Shown here: in pieces, positions 52,561 through 62,378 of the stretch
How the letters are laid out: the number at the start of each line of letters is the position of its first letter
Position numbering within the stretch: the stretch's first letter is position 1
Source: Bacteroidota bacterium
GTDB lineage: Bacteria; Bacteroidota; Ignavibacteria; UBA10030; UBA8401
NCBI GenBank assembly: GCA_035506275.1
Contig: DATJPT010000019.1
Location: 372,001 to 436,000 of the forward strand
Direction: 5' to 3'
Length of the DNA stretch: 64,000 nt
Program-made: the position numbers and the translations under genes
The notes under the pieces: model-generated
Databases searched by the model: none
What the model was told of the DNA's origin: nothing
What the model saw: the letters and a program-made list of their open reading frames with translations, nothing else

Positions 52561-53736
52561 ATGTCTCAGCCCGTTCCTTCATCACTCCCGTCGCTGCAGC
52601 CGAAACAACGCTATGTGTACATTGATTTGCTGCGGGGGTGGGCAGTGCTGGTGATGATCGAGACGCATGTGACCAACGCGTTCCTCATCCCTACGATCCG
52701 TCTCCAGCCGTGGTTTGGTACTCTCAATTTTATCAACGGGATTGTTGCTCCTTCCTTTTTATTTGTCGCAGGATACGCTTTCGCGATCGTCGGTCAACGC
52801 AAGTGGCAGGACTATCTTTCGTTGAACGGTATATTGTGGAAACAGCTCGGCCGCATCCTTCAGATCTGGGCCGTCGGGTACGCTCTTCATCTTCCGTTCT
52901 TTTCATTCAATAAGCTCGCTTTTCTTATCGGCTGGGATGAATGGAGATCGTTCTGGCCGGTGGACGTTCTGCAGTGCATAGCCGTCTCTCTCCTGCTGAT
53001 GCTGGCGTTCGTTTTGATCGCGAGGACCCATCGGACATTTCTGATTCTGCTGGGCGTGGCCGCATGTGCTGTCGCATTCGCAAGCCCGTTCGCGTCGACG
53101 TGGAATGTGGACCGGATGGTCTCGCTTCCTTTTTCTAATTACGTCAATGCCCTTCATGGCTCTCTTTTTCCCGTGTTTCCGTGGATGAGCTTTGTGCTGT
53201 TCGGTGGGGCGGCGGGGGAGTTGTTCGCGATTTTCAGGTCGAAGAATGTAGAAGAGAAGTTCTTTTTTGGAACCTTCGGAATCGGTATGCTGCTGATCGT
53301 TCTTGCAGTCGCTGCCCACGTTCAGCCGGTGACAATTTTTCCTCCGCACGATTTCTGGACCGCAAGCCCGGAATTCCTCTTTATTCGACTCGGCATCGTT
53401 CTGATCATCCTTGCAACCCTTTGGTTTTGGGAACGCGCCGCGCATTCGGGCAAGTCGATCGTCAGTCTGATCGGCTCAGAATCCCTAGTAACGTATACGG
53501 CGCACCTGCTCGTTATTTATGGGTTGTTCATTCACGGCGAGAGCTTGTCGCTGATCATCGGGACGACACGGTCAGTACCGGAAGTCGCGGGAATGGCGGT
53601 TCTTCTTATCGGAGCGATGGCCGGGCTTGCATACATCTGGAATTCATTGAAGAAAAAGAGTATGTTCTATGCGAGAGTTCTGCAGTATTCCATTCTCGGC
53701 ATTGTCCTGCTTGTTTTCTTTACGAAGCCATATTAA
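52561..53736 (+). CDS. HGSNAT/DUF1624-type membrane acyltransferase
   Basis: A 391-residue protein with ten or so membrane helices. It starts RYVYIDLLRGWAVLVMIETH and has PSFLFVAGYAFAIVGQRKW, the pattern of heparan-alpha-glucosaminide N-acetyltransferase catalytic-domain (DUF1624) proteins, with VDVLQCIAVSLLL and a late GSESLVTYTAHLLVIYG helix. It would transfer acyl groups to sugars across the membrane. Substrate unknown. Confidence 0.85.
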   Translation: MSQPVPSSLPSLQPKQRYVYIDLLRGWAVLVMIETHVTNAFLIPTIRLQPWFGTLNFINGIVAPSFLFVAGYAFAIVGQRKWQDYLSLNGILWKQLGRILQIWAVGYALHLPFFSFNKLAFLIGWDEWRSFWPVDVLQCIAVSLLLMLAFVLIARTHRTFLILLGVAACAVAFASPFASTWNVDRMVSLPFSNYVNALHGSLFPVFPWMSFVLFGGAAGELFAIFRSKNVEEKFFFGTFGIGMLLIVLAVAAHVQPVTIFPPHDFWTASPEFLFIRLGIVLIILATLWFWERAAHSGKSIVSLIGSESLVTYTAHLLVIYGLFIHGESLSLIIGTTRSVPEVAGMAVLLIGAMAGLAYIWNSLKKKSMFYARVLQYSILGIVLLVFFTKPY

Positions 53737-53761
53737 TGCCTAAAATGTTGAGAACGCATCG

Positions 53762-54901
53762 ATGGAAATTGTAACACTTGTTGCTGTTGTGGTGCTCGCC
53801 GGCCTAGTCGCCGTCTCCATTCTTAGAAAGCAGACGAAGGAACCGGCGTCCGCCGATCAATCGTCAATGCTCGTGCAGCAGCAGATCGAGTCGCTGAGAG
53901 GGGAGGTTTCACAAAGTTTAAAAAATGCCACCGACGTCATGTTCCAGAATATGCGCGCTACGTCGGAAAATCTGAATCAGCAAATAGCGCTTGTGACGCA
54001 ATCGATCCAAAAGACCACCGAGCAGGTCAACCAGCAGCTTTCCGCGCAGACCAGCACCATCGGCACGCGCCTCGATACAGCGGCGAAAGTCATCGGAGAC
54101 CTGCAAAAGAGCCAGGGACAGCTGCTCCAGGCGACGGAAGAAATGAAGCAGCTCGGGGTCAGTGTGGCGCAGCTGGAGGGACTGCTTAAGGCCCCGAAGC
54201 TTCGCGGCGGTCTCGGCGAGTCGATGCTAGAGGATCTGTTGAAGCAAGTGATCCCCGCCTCTTCGTATGCAACGCAGTACCGGTTCCGCAACGGCAACAC
54301 AGTCGATGCCATCGTCAGGACGGCCAATGGCATCATCCCCATCGACTCAAAATTTCCCCTGGAAAATTTCAGGAAGATGGTTGAAACGGCCAGCGATGCG
54401 GAGAAGAAATCGTCGTACAAGCTTTTCGTCAGCGACGTAAAGAAGCATATCGACGCCATTGCGCAAAAATATATCGCGCCGGATGAGGGAACGTTCGACT
54501 TCGCCTTGATGTATATCCCCGCGGAAAATATCTACTATGAGACCATCATCAAGAACGACAATTACGACGACGAGACGAATATCTATAACTACGGCGTCCA
54601 GCGGAGGGTCTTTTCAGTCTCACCGAACACGTTTTATGCCCAGCTTCATGTGCTGGCATTGGGGTTCAAGGGGATGGAAGTGGAGAAGAGCGCGAAGGAG
54701 ATCATTCAAAATCTTGCGCGGCTTCAGGGGGATTTGCAGCGATTCGCGGACGAGTTCGAAACTGTCGGAAAACATCTCAACAACGCAAAGAACAAGTATG
54801 ACGAGGCGGCGCGAAAACTCGACACCTTTGAGGAAAAATTAAAGAACTCTTCCGGAAATGCGCTGCCGGCACATCCTGCCCAGGGGGAACTGCTTCCGTA
54901 A
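53762..54901 (+). CDS. rmuC: DNA recombination protein RmuC
   Basis: A 379-residue protein: one N-terminal membrane helix (VTLVAVVVLAGLVAVSIL), a long coiled coil (residues ~35-140), then the RmuC nuclease-like domain with LRGGLGESMLEDLLKQVIP, GNTVDAIVRTANGIIPIDSKFPLENF and MYIPAENIYYETI. The D...DSK pattern resembles PD-(D/E)xK nucleases. In E. coli it limits inversions at repeats. It converges on the YciI-like gene. Confidence 0.94.
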   Translation: MEIVTLVAVVVLAGLVAVSILRKQTKEPASADQSSMLVQQQIESLRGEVSQSLKNATDVMFQNMRATSENLNQQIALVTQSIQKTTEQVNQQLSAQTSTIGTRLDTAAKVIGDLQKSQGQLLQATEEMKQLGVSVAQLEGLLKAPKLRGGLGESMLEDLLKQVIPASSYATQYRFRNGNTVDAIVRTANGIIPIDSKFPLENFRKMVETASDAEKKSSYKLFVSDVKKHIDAIAQKYIAPDEGTFDFALMYIPAENIYYETIIKNDNYDDETNIYNYGVQRRVFSVSPNTFYAQLHVLALGFKGMEVEKSAKEIIQNLARLQGDLQRFADEFETVGKHLNNAKNKYDEAARKLDTFEEKLKNSSGNALPAHPAQGELLP

Positions 54902-54914
54902 AGCAATTGCCGGC

Positions 54915-55193
54915 TCAGCCGCCGATGACTACCGCCCACGGGCGGATTTCCCACCGCGTCACCAAGCCGTTCTTGACATACGGATCGTGATCGATAAATT
55001 CTTCGATGACACTTTTGTCCTTCACGCGAAAGACAAGAAGCGCCTTGTCTGCTGGACCGCCAAAAGCTCCGGCGAGGAGAAGTTCCCCGCGACGATGCAG
55101 TTCTTTTGCCAATTCGAGATGAGTCTCCCGGAATGCGGTCCGCCGTGCGAGATAATCGTCGGCAAGATAGTAGATCAATGCAAAATAGTTCAT
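54915..55193 (-). CDS. YciI-like family protein
   Basis: The start at 55193 (MNYFALIYYLADDYLARRTAF) is preceded by AGGGTGA; a GTG seven codons upstream is less likely. The 92-residue ferredoxin-like fold shows RRTAFRETHLELAKELHRRGELLLAGAF split over two helices and a conserved Asp in FIDHDPYVKNGLV, the family's DP motif. YciI proteins are dimeric and mostly of unknown function. It is the only minus-strand gene in this stretch. Confidence 0.88.
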   Translation of the reverse strand: MNYFALIYYLADDYLARRTAFRETHLELAKELHRRGELLLAGAFGGPADKALLVFRVKDKSVIEEFIDHDPYVKNGLVTRWEIRPWAVVIGG

Positions 55194-55376
55194 GCGCGTC
55201 ACCCTGAATGTCACATTTCAGAACCTTGCATACAATGTAAAGAATTTTCGAGCCTATTTCTTCCCTCGGCGCAAAAATGTTCAATAACGAATTTAGCCCC
55301 CTTCAATAGCTTGAAACAAATTCGAAAAATGACGATTATTGACAAGCATTCCTTTTTAATAAGACTACCCTGACGA

Positions 55377-55841
55377 GTGAAAAAAATACTATTTGTGTGC
55401 CTCGGAAATATATGTCGTTCGCCCGCTGCCGAGGGGATCATGCAGAAGAAAGCGGAAGGCCTTCCGGTTGAAATAGACTCTGCCGGAACCGCAGGTTATC
55501 ATATCGGTTCGCTTCCGGACGCCCGCATGCGTTCCCACGCGGGCAAACGGGGTTATCCTTTGAACAGCAGGAGCCGAAAATTCAACCCCGCCGAGGATTT
55601 CGAGAAATTTGACATGATTATTGCGATGGACAAAGAGAATCTGCGCGACCTGCGTTCCATGGACGGGGATGGAAAATATGACGGGAAACTTTCCCTGATG
55701 ACGGATTATTGTCAGAAGATCGCGGCAGATGAAGTTCCCGACCCGTACTATGAGGGCCCCGAAGGTTTTGAATACGTTCTCGATATCCTCGAAGATGCAT
55801 GCGATGGTCTTTTGAAAAAACTTGGACATGGATCAGGTTAG
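55377..55841 (+). CDS. Low-molecular-weight protein-tyrosine-phosphatase family phosphatase
   Basis: A 154-residue phosphatase with GTG start. The catalytic loop is CLGNICRS (Cys8 to Arg14) and the general-acid Asp is in VPDPYYEG. Members act on phosphotyrosine or phosphoarginine, and some have been reported to act on ribulosamine 5-phosphates. The last 14 bases overlap the fructosamine-kinase gene, a coupling that favours the deglycation role (inference). Confidence 0.93.
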   Translation: MKKILFVCLGNICRSPAAEGIMQKKAEGLPVEIDSAGTAGYHIGSLPDARMRSHAGKRGYPLNSRSRKFNPAEDFEKFDMIIAMDKENLRDLRSMDGDGKYDGKLSLMTDYCQKIAADEVPDPYYEGPEGFEYVLDILEDACDGLLKKLGHGSG

Positions 55842-56688
55842 TTTGTTCGTCGAGCGCGCATTGGGGAAAAGAGTTATTTCTATCAGTCCTGTGGGAGGCG
55901 GGTCGATTTCGACCGCGATGAAGGTGACGCTCGCGGGGCGAAGGCCGGTGTTTGTCAAGGTTTCGCCTCAGCAGCCGGGCATGTTTCAAAAAGAAGCGAA
56001 CGGATTGCGCGCGCTTGCCCAAGCGGGTGCAATAAAGGTCCCTGAAGTAATGTTCGCCGACGAACACATTCTCATACTTGAATTCCTTGCAACATCGCCT
56101 CCATCCAATCGCAAAAAGACCTTTGAGATCTTCGGGCGGCAATGTGCCGGACTCCATCGGTGTACGGCAGCATCGTTTGGGTTTACCGAAGATAATTATA
56201 TCGGCTCGACCCCTCAGCAGAATATGCCGCGCACCGATTCATGGAAAGAGTTTTACCACATCCGCCGCCTGCAGTTTCAGTATTATCTTGCAGAACGAAA
56301 CGGCTATTGTGATTCTCAGTTGCGCGCACTATTTGCGGCTCTTACTTCGCGAATCGATAGGCTGATTCCTGATGACGGTGAGCCGCCTGCACTGCTGCAC
56401 GGCGATCTCTGGAATGGGAATGTTCTTATCCTTGGAGAGGAGACAACGGCAATCATCGATCCGGCGGTGTACTACGGACATCGCGAAGCAGACCTTGCCA
56501 TGACAATGCTGTTCGGCGGCTTCGGGGATTCATTTTATTCGGCATACCATGAGGTGTATCCGCTCAGGCCCGGCTGGCAGAAGAGAATGGAATTGTATAA
56601 GCTCTACCACCTCTTCAATCATCTGAACATTTTTGGCGAGGGGTATTACGGACAGGTCGTAGGAACGATGCAGCGTTTGGTTGAGTGA
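55828..56688 (+). CDS. Fructosamine/ketosamine 3-kinase family protein
   Basis: The ATG at 55828 gives 286 residues; a TTG six bases upstream is an alternative. The aminoglycoside-phosphotransferase-like fold is visible: PVGGGSISTAMKVTLAGRRPVFVKVS, FQKEANGLRALAQAGAIKVPEV, then catalytic LLHGDLWNGNVLI and IDPAVYYGHREADLAM. Bacterial members are mainly ribulosamine/erythrulosamine 3-kinases that destabilise sugar adducts on proteins. The tight overlap with the phosphatase gene suggests a two-step protein-repair pair. Confidence 0.94.
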   Translation: MDQVSLFVERALGKRVISISPVGGGSISTAMKVTLAGRRPVFVKVSPQQPGMFQKEANGLRALAQAGAIKVPEVMFADEHILILEFLATSPPSNRKKTFEIFGRQCAGLHRCTAASFGFTEDNYIGSTPQQNMPRTDSWKEFYHIRRLQFQYYLAERNGYCDSQLRALFAALTSRIDRLIPDDGEPPALLHGDLWNGNVLILGEETTAIIDPAVYYGHREADLAMTMLFGGFGDSFYSAYHEVYPLRPGWQKRMELYKLYHLFNHLNIFGEGYYGQVVGTMQRLVE

Positions 56689-56738
56689 AATGATCCGCTG
56701 ATATATTTTTCTTCGCCACGTAATGTTCGGCGTCAGCG

Positions 56739-57602
56739 TTATTCAAACACAATTGTTTTGCCGCCGTAGACGAGAATCCTGTCCTGCAAATGCAACCGCA
56801 CGCCGCGCGCAAGAACCAACCGCTCAAGGTCACGCCCTTTCCGCACCAAATCTTCCAGAGAGTCCTTGTGAGAAATGCGGATGATGTCCTGTTCGATGAT
56901 GGGCCCTTCGTCGAGGACTTCCGTCACGTAATGGCTCGTTGCACCGACAATTTTAACCCCTCGCTTATAGGCCTGTTTGTATGGATTGCTTCCTGCAAAT
57001 GCCGGCAAGAAGGAATGATGGATATTCAGAATGTTGTTCGGATAGTGTTGAAGGAATGCCGGAGAAAGAACCTGCATATACCGGGCAAGAATGATCGTGT
57101 CAACGTTGTTTGCTTTCAGCAACGCAAGCTCTTCATGTTCCTGAACTGTCTTGTTTTCGGGCGTGACAGGGAAGAGATGGAACGGGAGGTGATACCGTTC
57201 CGCCAGGTACCGCAGATCAGGATGATTTGAAATTACCGCCACGATGTCGGCGTCAAATTCGCCGAGCTCGTGCCGCCAGAGGATCTCCTGCAGACAGTGG
57301 TCATACTTTGACACAAAAATGGCCAACCTGTGCCTTTCGCGATTTAGGCGGATGGACCATTCCGCTCCAAATTCTGTCGCCATCGGAGCAAACATTTCTC
57401 CTAGCCTGTCAGGGCTGACTGCGAATTCCTTCATGTCCCATTCCACGCGAATAAAAAAACGTCCTTCTTCCGCGTCTACGTGCTCGACCAGGTCGAGAAT
57501 GTTCCCTTTTCGTTCAAAAATGAAATTTGAGATCAACGATACCAGCCCTTTTCTGTCGGGGCACGTCAAGAGCAGGGTTGCAGTCAATCGCTTTTCGGCC
57601 AT
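56739..57602 (-). CDS. purU: Formyltetrahydrofolate deformylase
   Basis: A 287-residue protein. The start at 57602 begins MAEKRLTATLLLTCPDRKGL, the family's N-terminal ACT domain (~1-85). The C-terminal formyltransferase-like domain has VAIFVSKYDHCLQEILWRHELG-type residues split across RLAIFVSKYDHCL, ARYMQVLSPAFL and the catalytic INIHHSFLPAFAG-like NILNIHHSFLPAF, followed by GATSHYVTEVLDEGPII. PurU releases formate from 10-formyl-THF and balances one-carbon pools. A long upstream in-frame extension has no homology. Confidence 0.95.
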   Translation of the reverse strand: MAEKRLTATLLLTCPDRKGLVSLISNFIFERKGNILDLVEHVDAEEGRFFIRVEWDMKEFAVSPDRLGEMFAPMATEFGAEWSIRLNRERHRLAIFVSKYDHCLQEILWRHELGEFDADIVAVISNHPDLRYLAERYHLPFHLFPVTPENKTVQEHEELALLKANNVDTIILARYMQVLSPAFLQHYPNNILNIHHSFLPAFAGSNPYKQAYKRGVKIVGATSHYVTEVLDEGPIIEQDIIRISHKDSLEDLVRKGRDLERLVLARGVRLHLQDRILVYGGKTIVFE

Positions 57603-57808
57603 GTACAGGAGTATCCTTATCGGTAATTTCTGAGCGCTGATAAAAAGGAGGTATGGTGCGGAACAAAATTCCGTAATTCCGATCTGCTTGTTAATATAGC
57701 CACCGAGCGAGAGAGATGCAAAAGGGGGGAAGATGCTTACGGCGACGACAACGATCGGCCGCCGGCGCCAGGAATTGCTCTTGAAGGAGAAGAACGGTAT
57801 TGTACCCC

Positions 57809-60391
57809 TTATGATGTTTCTTTGTCTGAAGGGAACACTTTTGGGTATAAAAGCTTCGCGCAATCGGGGCAAATACCATGGGAGAATTTGGCTTCGGAAT
57901 GTTGTTGGATATATCCCTCCAACAGGTCCCAATATCCTTTATCATTGCGAATCTTTTTACAGTTTGAGCAGATCGGAATAAGTCCTCCCAGAACCTTAAT
58001 GTTGGCCATTGCCTCCTGGATCTTCGTTTCCAGCTCCTTCTTTCTTTGGACCAGCTGCACGAGACGAATCTGATAGACACCGAACCCAGCGGCTCCCAGC
58101 GCGATCACCACTAATCCATAGAACCAGTACGTTTCATAAAAGTGAGGCTGAAGTTCGAAGGCAAAACTGGCTCCCGCTTCGTTCCATACGCCGTCATTGT
58201 TGCATGCCATAACTCGGAACCGATAATGGTTCGGAGCAAGGCTTGTATAGTAGGCGACCCGCCGGGTCTCAGCGTCGACCCATACTTTGTCGTAGCCTTC
58301 GAGCATATATTTGAAGCGAACCCTACCGGGGGCAAGATAGCTCAGCGCCGTATAGTGGAATTCCAGCTTGTCGGCGTCCGGTTGCAAACTGGCGGCCAGT
58401 TCCGTGGGGAGGTTTTTTTGATCGACGACAACCTGTTCGATATAGACCGGAGGTGGAAGAGAGTTTTGCTCAAACTTTTTCGGCTGGATGAGGACCGCTC
58501 CCCGTTTTGTCGCAAACCAGAGATCGCCGTTGTGCATTTTCCATCCTGCAGGTTGCCAGGACCCAAAGCATTCGTCTGTTTTCATCCCGTCTGCCGTGGT
58601 GAAAACCCTTGAGTGAATTTGTTTTGTTCGTCCCTCGGCAAAATCGTTGAGTTCTTGCCGTTGAACCTGTCCGATCCCGCTCGGACTGCTGAGCCAGAGT
58701 CCTCCTTTGTCGTCTCCCAGAGCGCAATAAATTTCGTCGGTGAACAGCCCGGCCTTGGTGTTGTAAGCGGTTAACCTCCCATTGAAGTAGCGCGTCAGCC
58801 CCCCTTGAGGCGAACTGATCCACAGGCTCCCTTGATGATCATCGTAGATCGAGCTTACCCAATTGCCGGCGAGGCCGTTGGCCGTGGTGTATCCGGTAAC
58901 GGTTCCATTCTCAATTTTTACGAGCGAATCCGCCATGCCAACCCACATCAGATCTTTGCGTTGAGGGTAAAAACAGACAATGTAGTCTTTTGAAGGAAAC
59001 TCGTGCCCGCCTCCGATCAGGTAGGGCTTGAGCTTTCCGTCAATAAGCCTGAAAATTCCCATATGGTCGATGTACATCAGCAGACTTTTATCGTCCTCTG
59101 TGATGGCAGAGACCCAATGTGGCTGCATGCCCATGGTAACGTTGTACCGTGTGATCCGCCCATTCTTGATTTTATTGAGCATTCCGCTCTGTCCGATCCA
59201 CAGGCTCCCGTCATGCGCGACATAGGCTGGTCCGATAAAGAGGTCGAACGTGCTGACTTTGCCGTTCTTCATTTGTGTCACGTTCGAGCCCTGGTCGCTC
59301 AAGAAATAGAGGCTTCTGTCCGGCGTTTCGATGACCGTCGAAACGTAATCATTGCCGAGGCCGTCATACGTCGTATACGTCGTGAGGCTGACATCTCGAA
59401 ATTGATTGAGCCCATCCGCGGTGCAGACCCAAAGGCTTCTTTCTCTGTCTTCAGATATCGAAAGTACTTGATTGTCCGTAAGTCCATTGGTCTTTGTGTA
59501 TCTCTGCCATATGTCCCCCTTGAATCGGTCAATTCCCCCTTTGTTTGTTCCTACCCAGATGTTTCCGTCCGAATCTTCGTAGATATACGTAATATGATTA
59601 TCCGACAAACCGTCCCGGGTTTTATAGACCGCGATTTTCCCATCATGATATCGGGCTAACCCATCGACCGTCCCGATCCAAATATTATCGTTTCGGTCTG
59701 CGTATACGCATGTCGTGACGTCATTCGGCAGGCCTTCTTTTGTTGTAATGCTCACGGGGCGGGAAAAATCATTCTCGCCGATGATTCGTACGCCTTGGTG
59801 TGTGCAGATCCAAAATTTGGAGTGTGAGTCCTCTGCGATATCAACAGTGTAGTTCGGGCTCAACAATACAGGAAGGAACTTTTCGCCGCTGAACATATAC
59901 TCGCCGATTGCGGTGGCGACCATTAAATGTCCGTCATGGCTTTCGAACAAGTCTAAAATCTGAGTATCAAAAAATCCCTCCTTTAATCCATACCGGAATA
60001 TTTTTCCCTTCCTGATCCGGCGCAAGCCGCTGAAGGCGGTGCCGATCCACAAGCTGCCGTCTTGATCCTCGGCCAGAGCTGACACGGTCTCGTGAGTGGT
60101 CTCACCGGCGGAGTCGATAGCGATGCTCGTAAAGCTCACGCCGTCAAATCGAAAAAGTCCTGCCGCCGTTCCCAGCCAAAGATAGCCGTCATGCGTCTGT
60201 AAAATTGCGTTCACCCCGTTTGCAGGCAAACCGCTTTGTCTCAACCAAAAGTTGTGACCGTACTGCGCAATCGATTTCTGCGGGTCAAGTGAGAAGAGAG
60301 ACGAAGGCGTGCCGAGGATCAAGGAAAAGAGGAGTGAACCAGACAGTACTGATTTTACAGGGAACCTGGTCATTCGACAGAGCGGGCTCAT
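57809..60391 (-). CDS. Two-component-type propeller receptor ending in a zinc-ribbon-like ICSxCKKIR tail
   Basis: About 860 residues (ATG at 60391; TTG at 60400 and ATG at 60373 are alternatives). A signal peptide is followed by 14 or so Reg_prop repeats (DGYLWLGTAAGLFRFDG, NIWIGTVDGLARYHDGK, NIWVGTNKGGIDRF) forming two seven-bladed propellers, then a Y_Y_Y domain (~650-740; LEGYDKVWVDAETRRVAYY), one membrane helix (WFYGLVVIALGAAGFGVYQI), a short coiled coil and a tail with ICSNCKKIR, GYWDLLEGYI and HSEAKFSHGICPDC. There is no histidine kinase, GGDEF or DNA-binding domain. The four-cysteine tail is known from the ends of PAS/response-regulator proteins in several phyla; its function is not established. 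Confidence 0.88.
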   Translation of the reverse strand: MSPLCRMTRFPVKSVLSGSLLFSLILGTPSSLFSLDPQKSIAQYGHNFWLRQSGLPANGVNAILQTHDGYLWLGTAAGLFRFDGVSFTSIAIDSAGETTHETVSALAEDQDGSLWIGTAFSGLRRIRKGKIFRYGLKEGFFDTQILDLFESHDGHLMVATAIGEYMFSGEKFLPVLLSPNYTVDIAEDSHSKFWICTHQGVRIIGENDFSRPVSITTKEGLPNDVTTCVYADRNDNIWIGTVDGLARYHDGKIAVYKTRDGLSDNHITYIYEDSDGNIWVGTNKGGIDRFKGDIWQRYTKTNGLTDNQVLSISEDRERSLWVCTADGLNQFRDVSLTTYTTYDGLGNDYVSTVIETPDRSLYFLSDQGSNVTQMKNGKVSTFDLFIGPAYVAHDGSLWIGQSGMLNKIKNGRITRYNVTMGMQPHWVSAITEDDKSLLMYIDHMGIFRLIDGKLKPYLIGGGHEFPSKDYIVCFYPQRKDLMWVGMADSLVKIENGTVTGYTTANGLAGNWVSSIYDDHQGSLWISSPQGGLTRYFNGRLTAYNTKAGLFTDEIYCALGDDKGGLWLSSPSGIGQVQRQELNDFAEGRTKQIHSRVFTTADGMKTDECFGSWQPAGWKMHNGDLWFATKRGAVLIQPKKFEQNSLPPPVYIEQVVVDQKNLPTELAASLQPDADKLEFHYTALSYLAPGRVRFKYMLEGYDKVWVDAETRRVAYYTSLAPNHYRFRVMACNNDGVWNEAGASFAFELQPHFYETYWFYGLVVIALGAAGFGVYQIRLVQLVQRKKELETKIQEAMANIKVLGGLIPICSNCKKIRNDKGYWDLLEGYIQQHSEAKFSHGICPDCAKLLYPKVFPSDKETS

Positions 60392-60731
60392 CTTTAACAA
60401 AAGCCCCTGGGCCGCAGCGCAAAAGTGGAGAATTGGTTTTGAGGACGGAGAAAAACAATTGTGCCGCGGAGTTGTCTTTGCCGTGACTCAAACCTCGATG
60501 AAAGGGGGAACTGCAGTGAAACAGTCCGCCCCTTTTTTATTATCGGCAAAAACTCCACAAAACTCAATATGGCACAACGGGGAGTGCGCTCTATTTTAGG
60601 AAAAAAATATTAACGCACAATTCTGCGAATGTCTCGATATGCATTCCTTTGAGGAAGTGTTCTGTGAACGCAATCTCCGATGGCCTGAGATTGCTGACAC
60701 GATGCACGTTGTCTGTTTCACTTCATAATCG
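60392..60731. other. Intergenic region between two minus-strand genes
   Basis: About 340 bases holding a hairpin at 60501-60538 and no recognisable gene. It should contain the promoter of the propeller receptor, but I could not place one with confidence. Confidence 0.5.
60501..60538 (+). terminator. Terminator-like hairpin, plus-strand orientation
   Basis: AAAGGGGGAACTG (60501-60513) pairs with CAGTCCGCCCCTTT (60522-60535) with one mismatch and one bulge, followed by T to 60538. The T tract is on the plus strand, although both flanking genes are on the minus strand. Confidence 0.45.
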
Positions 60732-62234
60732 CTACGGTGCGACCAATCTATAGCTGACAAACGCTACAACTTTGCTGTCGGGCGACCAGGAAGGGACATT
60801 GATCGTTCCCTGACCACCGAAAAGTTTTGCGAGTACTTGGATCTCGCCCCCCGCGGTCGGCATCATTCGCAGCATCACGTCTTTGTTTGCAGGATGTCCT
60901 TTAACATCTTTTTCAAAAGAAAGGAAGACGATCCACTTTCCGTCGGGGGACGGATGTGCGAACCAATTATTGTAGTTATCGGACGTCACCTGCTCCTGAT
61001 CGCTTCCGTCCGCCTTCATGCGCCAGATCTGCATCAATCCCGTCCGTTCTGAATTGAAATAAATATATTTTCCATCGGGAGAGTAGTCGGGGCCGTCGTC
61101 GAGGACGGGTGCGTTGGTCAATCGTTTTTCTTCTCCTCCTGCCGCCGGAACGGTGTAAATGTCGAACTCGCCGTTTCGTTCGCCGCAGAATGCCAGCGTC
61201 TTTCCGTCGGGCGACCATCCGTGCCAGTACGAGGGACCGGTCGGGGTGATTTGACGGGGCGTCCCGCCATTGATGGGAAGAATATAGATGAGCGACTTGC
61301 CATCCTTCGATTGATCGCTAATGGCAAGCTGCGTGCCATCGGGCGAAATACCATGGTCGTTGTTGCAGCGATTGGAGGACCCCGTCTCAAGCAGCTGAGG
61401 GGCGCCGCCGGTCACAGGAAGAGTATAGAGATGGCCGTCTTTGTTAAAAATGAAATATTTCCCGTCGCGCGACCAGTTCGGAGCTTCAAAATGCTCTCTG
61501 GCGGTGTAGACAACACGCCTGTCGGTGGAAGCAACGGTGATCGTTTCAAGCGTACTTTCGAGAACCGGCTCTCCTATGGATTTCGGCTTTCCCGCAGTGA
61601 TTTCGACGTTCGAGAAAACTGCTTGTTCGGCGACGTCGCCATCATGCGCACAAACGCCAAGCCCGACGTAAAATGGATCCCTCAGCCTAAATTTGAATGA
61701 ACCTCCTGCAGAACGGAGCGAATCGCCTGTTTTTGCCAGGGACATGAAGACATAGTCCCCTTCTTTTTCTATCCTTACTCTTTTCGGCCCGGAAATATTT
61801 GATTGAATCTCCCGGGTCGGCGCGCCTGCAGATTCCCGGTACTGCAACGATGTCAGCCCTTCGCCATGCACGGCAATGTCGGCATACGGAGAATTCGGTT
61901 CGAGATTCTGGCGTAGTAAAAGGCACGCCTTGCGGTGCGGATTGCCACCCGTTCCGATCCATTCAATATCAGCTGTCAGCACAACGTCGCCGGACATCTT
62001 TTTCCACACGAATTGGAAGGCATCCGCCGTGAACCACATGTTTTCGCCGCTTCCGCTGATGCGGTAACTCTTTTTTTCGGCGTCGTATTCTACCGAACCG
62101 GTGTGCAGCACATGGCCTATATCGCCGTGCCCTTCAAAGATCCCGACAGCCGAATCCTGTGGAGGAGCGGGTTCTGAAGAGGAAGAAGTGAATAAGCCTA
62201 ACAGGACAAGAAATGTGGGGGGGAGCAATAGCAT
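60732..62234 (-). CDS. TolB-like WD40/PD40 propeller protein with N-terminal lectin-like domain
   Basis: The start at 62234 follows a strong AGGAGG and gives 500 residues with a signal peptide ([20 protein letters not shown]). Residues ~30-210 look like a concanavalin-like sandwich of the DUF1349/LamG type ([42 protein letters not shown]). The rest is a six-bladed TolB-like propeller with PD40 repeats ([50 protein letters not shown]). It is secreted; lying upstream of no other gene and beside a GH3 enzyme, a carbohydrate-binding or sensing role is inferred. Confidence 0.87.
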   Translation of the reverse strand: MLLLPPTFLVLLGLFTSSSSEPAPPQDSAVGIFEGHGDIGHVLHTGSVEYDAEKKSYRISGSGENMWFTADAFQFVWKKMSGDVVLTADIEWIGTGGNPHRKACLLLRQNLEPNSPYADIAVHGEGLTSLQYRESAGAPTREIQSNISGPKRVRIEKEGDYVFMSLAKTGDSLRSAGGSFKFRLRDPFYVGLGVCAHDGDVAEQAVFSNVEITAGKPKSIGEPVLESTLETITVASTDRRVVYTAREHFEAPNWSRDGKYFIFNKDGHLYTLPVTGGAPQLLETGSSNRCNNDHGISPDGTQLAISDQSKDGKSLIYILPINGGTPRQITPTGPSYWHGWSPDGKTLAFCGERNGEFDIYTVPAAGGEEKRLTNAPVLDDGPDYSPDGKYIYFNSERTGLMQIWRMKADGSDQEQVTSDNYNNWFAHPSPDGKWIVFLSFEKDVKGHPANKDVMLRMMPTAGGEIQVLAKLFGGQGTINVPSWSPDSKVVAFVSYRLVAP

Positions 62235-62378
62235 GGAACCTCCTGCATAATTTATGACGGTATGAATAATGCTTTCCATTTTCGGGGTTGTGACAATTGG
62301 TCTTGGACGGCCGGATCTTTTTCTTAAAGGGCTTCCGCCAATATTGGATTCCGCGCTTCAGCTTCCAGCGCGCAACGG

